Assembly (NCBI GenBank): GCA_015055725.1
Contig: SVHO01000003.1
Coordinates: 28,857 to 92,856 of the forward strand
DNA: 64,000 bases
Reading direction: 5' to 3'
Origin: Clostridiales bacterium
Lineage (GTDB): Bacteria > Bacillota > Clostridia > Christensenellales > Borkfalkiaceae
Positions within the stretch are counted from its first letter, which is position 1; each line of letters opens with the position of its first letter. This document shows positions 61,453 to 64,000 of the stretch, piece after piece. A model generated the notes under the pieces. It did not search any database. It was not told the origin of the DNA and saw only the letters and a list, made by a program, of their open reading frames with translations. Both the position numbers and the translations under genes were made by a program.

Positions 61453-63228
61453 ATGGAAAATACACGACAAAAAAACGAACAGCAGATTATACCGATTTTT
61501 TATGCTTGTGACGACGCGTTTGCAAAATTTACGGCTGTATCAATTAAATCGCTTATCGAAAATGCAAACAAGGAAAAACTATATAAAATTTATATCCTTA
61601 TAGATAACGTTATAGAAGAAACTGTTAACGCATTTATAGAACTTGAAAATGATTTTTGTCAAATCGAGTTTGTTTGCTTAAAAGAACAACTAAAAAAAAT
61701 CAACGTTGAGTTGCCACTTCGAGATTACTATTCTAAAACTACTTATTATAGGTTATTTATTGCCGAAATGTATCCACAATATGAAAAAGCGATTTACATT
61801 GATAGCGATACGGTTGTTTTAGGTGATATAAGCGAATTTTTTAATTTTAATCTTAGGGATAATTTGGTTGGAGCGTGTCACGACCAAGCAATACTTCAAA
61901 CAGATGTTTTTGCTAATTACGTTGAAAAAGTTTTAGGTGTCGATAGGAGTGAATATTTTAACGCTGGAATATTGCTATTAAATTTATCCGCATTTAGAAA
62001 AGAAAAGGTTCTTGAACAATTTATAAAACTTTTGAGCCTTTATACGTTTGTTGTGGCTCAAGACCAAGATTATTTAAACGTTATATGTAAGGGGCGGGTT
62101 TTATGGTTAAATCAAGCTTGGAACGCGGAAGTTTATGGTGAGTTGCCTGTAAAAGAAAGCGAAATTAAAATTATTCATTACATTATGGTTTCAAAACCGT
62201 GGCATTATCACGATTGCAGGCTAAAAGAATACTTTTGGGAATACGCTAAAAAAACACAGTTTTATAATTCAATCCAAGCACAACTAAAGGAGTATACGGA
62301 TAGTCAGCGAGAAGGTGATGAGATATCTTGTAAAAATCTTGCAAGGTTAGCCGAAGAAGAAAGCAAAAGAGAAGACAATTATTTAAAAATTATCAGTAAA
62401 AGAAATCCAGAAAGATTAAAAGTTTTAGAAAAAATCAGACAGTTTGAACTTGATAAAAAGTTTGACGTAGACGTCGAAGACGACCCTGAAAGTTTGCCAC
62501 TTCATCCAGATAAAGTTGACTATCTTGGCGAAAAAATATCTACACGTTTGCTAACTAAAATAGCAAACAAAAAAGCCGTGCAATATTATGAAAAACTAAT
62601 TAAAAACGGAACTTTTGTGATAAAAGATATTAACGGATTAGAAAATTTTAGAAAAGTGAATTGCGGTGCAGTTATAACGTGCAATCATTTTAGCGCGTTT
62701 GATAATTACGTGGTATATCGTGCAATACGTGGGGAGTTAAAAAAGGGGCAATTTTTATATAAGGTTATTAGAGAAGGGAATTACACTAATTTTAAGGGAA
62801 TTTACGGGTTTTTCTTTCGCCATTGTAATACTTTGCCACTAAGTAGCAATATTTCAACTATGAAAAAGTTTATGAAGTCGGTTTCGGTTCTTTTATCTCG
62901 GGGTGAAAAAATTTTGGTTTATCCAGAGCAGGCTATGTGGTGGAACTATAAAAAACCACGGCCATTAAAAAGCGGAGCGTTTAAGTTGGCTGTTAAAAAC
63001 GGTGTGCCTATTATTCCAGCGTTTATTACGCTTGAAGACACTGATAAATTAGATGCGGACGGATTTAATATTAAAGCGCACACGCTTTGGTTTTTACCAC
63101 CTATATATCCAAAAAAAGATTTAACTGAAAAGCAAAACGTTGAATATATGAAAGAGCAAAACTTTAATATTTGGAAAGAAACTTACGAAAGAGTTTATAA
63201 TACTCGGTTAATTTACGAAAGCAGGTAA
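61453..63228 (+). CDS. GT8 glycosyltransferase fused to PlsC-like acyltransferase
   Basis: 591 aa. Residues 12-275 are a family 8 (LgtC/GspA-like) transferase with start IPIFYACDDAFAKF, DXD at 117-119 (YIDSDTVVLGD) and HYHDC near the end of the domain. A helical charged linker (275-365) leads to a PlsC/LPLAT domain (about 385-585) with the acyl-transfer motif HX4D (H412, D417 in NHFSAFD) and PEQ (491-493). No membrane helix is obvious. The fusion suggests one protein that both glycosylates and acylates a lipid. AAAGGAG ribosome site. Confidence 0.85.
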   Translation: MENTRQKNEQQIIPIFYACDDAFAKFTAVSIKSLIENANKEKLYKIYILIDNVIEETVNAFIELENDFCQIEFVCLKEQLKKINVELPLRDYYSKTTYYRLFIAEMYPQYEKAIYIDSDTVVLGDISEFFNFNLRDNLVGACHDQAILQTDVFANYVEKVLGVDRSEYFNAGILLLNLSAFRKEKVLEQFIKLLSLYTFVVAQDQDYLNVICKGRVLWLNQAWNAEVYGELPVKESEIKIIHYIMVSKPWHYHDCRLKEYFWEYAKKTQFYNSIQAQLKEYTDSQREGDEISCKNLARLAEEESKREDNYLKIISKRNPERLKVLEKIRQFELDKKFDVDVEDDPESLPLHPDKVDYLGEKISTRLLTKIANKKAVQYYEKLIKNGTFVIKDINGLENFRKVNCGAVITCNHFSAFDNYVVYRAIRGELKKGQFLYKVIREGNYTNFKGIYGFFFRHCNTLPLSSNISTMKKFMKSVSVLLSRGEKILVYPEQAMWWNYKKPRPLKSGAFKLAVKNGVPIIPAFITLEDTDKLDADGFNIKAHTLWFLPPIYPKKDLTEKQNVEYMKEQNFNIWKETYERVYNTRLIYESR

Positions 63229-63231
63229 ATT

Positions 63232-63822
63232 ATGGTTTATTTTGTTATAATATTTTTAAGCATGGCTTTAATATCCGTTTTTGGTATAATATTAGTTGCG
63301 CCGATTATAAAATTTAGCGCAATTAAAATAGTTTTAACGGTGGTTATTCTTACTATTATTGAAATTTTAATAAACGCATTTTTTGCGACGGTTATCAGAA
63401 GATGCTTGCCAAAAAAATGGTTTTCAACAGATAGAAAAGTTTTTATAGCAAAAAAAACCGAACGTAAATTTTATGAAAAAATAGGCATAAAGCGTTGGAA
63501 AGACAAGGTGCTTGAACTTGGTGTGTTTACAAATTTTCACAAAAATAAAATAGCAAAGCCAAACGACAACGAATATATTGAGCGATATATTTTAGAAGCA
63601 AATTATGGGGTTTTAATCCACGCGATTATGTTGCCGTTAAGTTTTTTGATTTTAATTTTTGGAAATTTAAAGTTAGGGTTATTTTTCACGTTGCCTATCG
63701 CTATTGTTAGCGTATTTTTAAATTTATTGCCACTTTTTATATTGCGTTATAATCTACCAAAACTGCACGCGCTTTATAGAATGAATAAAGTAAAAAATGA
63801 AAAGAGTAAAAACCTGCCTTAA
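63232..63822 (+). CDS. CrtO-like membrane acyltransferase family protein
   Basis: 196 aa with two N-terminal helices (about 3-24, 32-56), a conserved-looking core KFYEKIGIKRWKDKVLELG (about 78-98), ERYILEANYGVLIHA, and two C-terminal helices (about 128-150, 152-175). The core resembles the glycosyl-4,4'-diaponeurosporenoate acyltransferase (CrtO) family, whose members acylate a sugar on a lipid. No carotenoid genes are nearby. It starts 3 nt after the GT8-PlsC fusion, suggesting a joint glycolipid role. The family call is tentative. Confidence 0.6.
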   Translation: MVYFVIIFLSMALISVFGIILVAPIIKFSAIKIVLTVVILTIIEILINAFFATVIRRCLPKKWFSTDRKVFIAKKTERKFYEKIGIKRWKDKVLELGVFTNFHKNKIAKPNDNEYIERYILEANYGVLIHAIMLPLSFLILIFGNLKLGLFFTLPIAIVSVFLNLLPLFILRYNLPKLHALYRMNKVKNEKSKNLP

Positions 63823-63842
63823 ATTTTAAGCAGGTTTTATTT
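63809..63842 (+). terminator. Terminator overlapping the CrtO-like stop codon
   Basis: AAAACCTGC (63809-63817) pairs with GCAGGTTTT (63830-63838), 12-nt loop, followed by ATTTG. The stop codon lies in the loop. Confidence 0.75.
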
Positions 63843-63853
63843 GTTCTTTATAC

Positions 63854-63882
63854 TTTACATATTCAACTTTTTATTATATAAT
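63854..63882 (+). promoter_or_regulatory. Promoter of the SbcD-like gene
   Basis: TTTACA (63854-63859), 17-nt spacer, TATAAT (63877-63882), 39 nt before the ATG. Confidence 0.65.
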
Positions 63883-63921
63883 AATAAATAAGTTGTTAAT
63901 TCTTTTTTGTAGGGGTTAAAT

Positions 63922-64000
63922 ATGAAATTTATCCATTGTGCAGACCTTCATTTAGACTCTAAGATGGAGACCTTGCCTTCTGAAAAATCAAGATTCGCAG
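63922..64000 (+). CDS. DNA repair exonuclease, SbcD/YhaO-type metallophosphoesterase (partial)
   Basis: Only the first 26 codons are in the window; the gene runs off the right edge. MKFIHCADLHLDSKME is the start typical of the SbcD/Mre11-like family, with metal ligands Asp8 and His10 in the DLH motif. Such proteins usually pair with an SbcC-like ATPase in the next gene. AGGGG ribosome site. YhaO and SbcD cannot be separated from this piece. Confidence 0.8.
   Translation, partial: MKFIHCADLHLDSKMETLPSEKSRFA

Overview
The window is a chromosomal segment of a low-GC Bacillota (clostridial-type) bacterium, most likely an uncultivated Clostridia lineage. This rests on the order rpmB / Asp23 / DAK2 kinase / recG, the Firmicutes-type dcw cluster (mraZ-rsmH-ftsL-PBP ... 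murE-mraY-murD-ftsW-murA-divIB-ftsA-ftsZ), strong SigA-like promoters with 17-bp spacers, and AGGAG ribosome sites. MurE carries the DNPR signature of meso-diaminopimelate peptidoglycan. Species cannot be named from the sequence alone.

0-15 kb is housekeeping: rsmA, rdgB, cysK, rpmB (reverse), an Asp23 protein, fakA, recG, a membrane-anchored XRE regulator (reverse), a fakB/DegV protein, a small amidase (reverse), a polar amino-acid ABC importer, a two-component system, rpsT with a long basic tail (reverse) and murI. Transcription units are separated by clear intrinsic terminators.

15.2-19.1 kb is the first half of the division/cell-wall cluster: mraZ, rsmH, an FtsL-like protein and a class B PBP. 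The PBP has no ATG, GTG or TTG near its ribosome site and appears to start at ATT; mraZ may do the same.

19.1-50.8 kb is accessory DNA lying between the PBP gene and murE, which are normally neighbours. It has three parts. The first is a GNAT-type acyltransferase. The second is an AraC regulator divergent from a sugar-catabolic operon (two Gfo/Idh/MocA oxidoreductases, a TIM-barrel isomerase, a NagB-like protein). The third is a 25-kb Wzx/Wzy-type surface-polysaccharide locus with aminotransferases, a PglD-like acetyltransferase, an HpcH aldolase, a PIG-L deacetylase, an initiating sugar transferase, WbqC, five glycosyltransferases, Wzy, a pyruvyl transferase, Wzx and an FrhB-like protein. 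It also carries UDP-ManNAcA genes (wecB/wecC) and UDP-L-FucNAc genes (capE/capF/capG). The middle (about 26-39 kb) reads as compositionally foreign.

50.8-60.2 kb is the second half of the dcw cluster, murE to ftsZ, without murF, murG or murC. After it come tRNA-Pro(GGG) (reverse), a TrmB-like methyltransferase with an altered active-site motif, a GT8-PlsC fusion protein, a CrtO-like membrane protein, and the start of an SbcD-type nuclease running off the end.

The genes fit together as envelope building: peptidoglycan synthesis and septation surround a polysaccharide locus, with a probable glycolipid pair at the right. No CRISPR array, insertion sequence, transposase, integrase or phage gene was seen.
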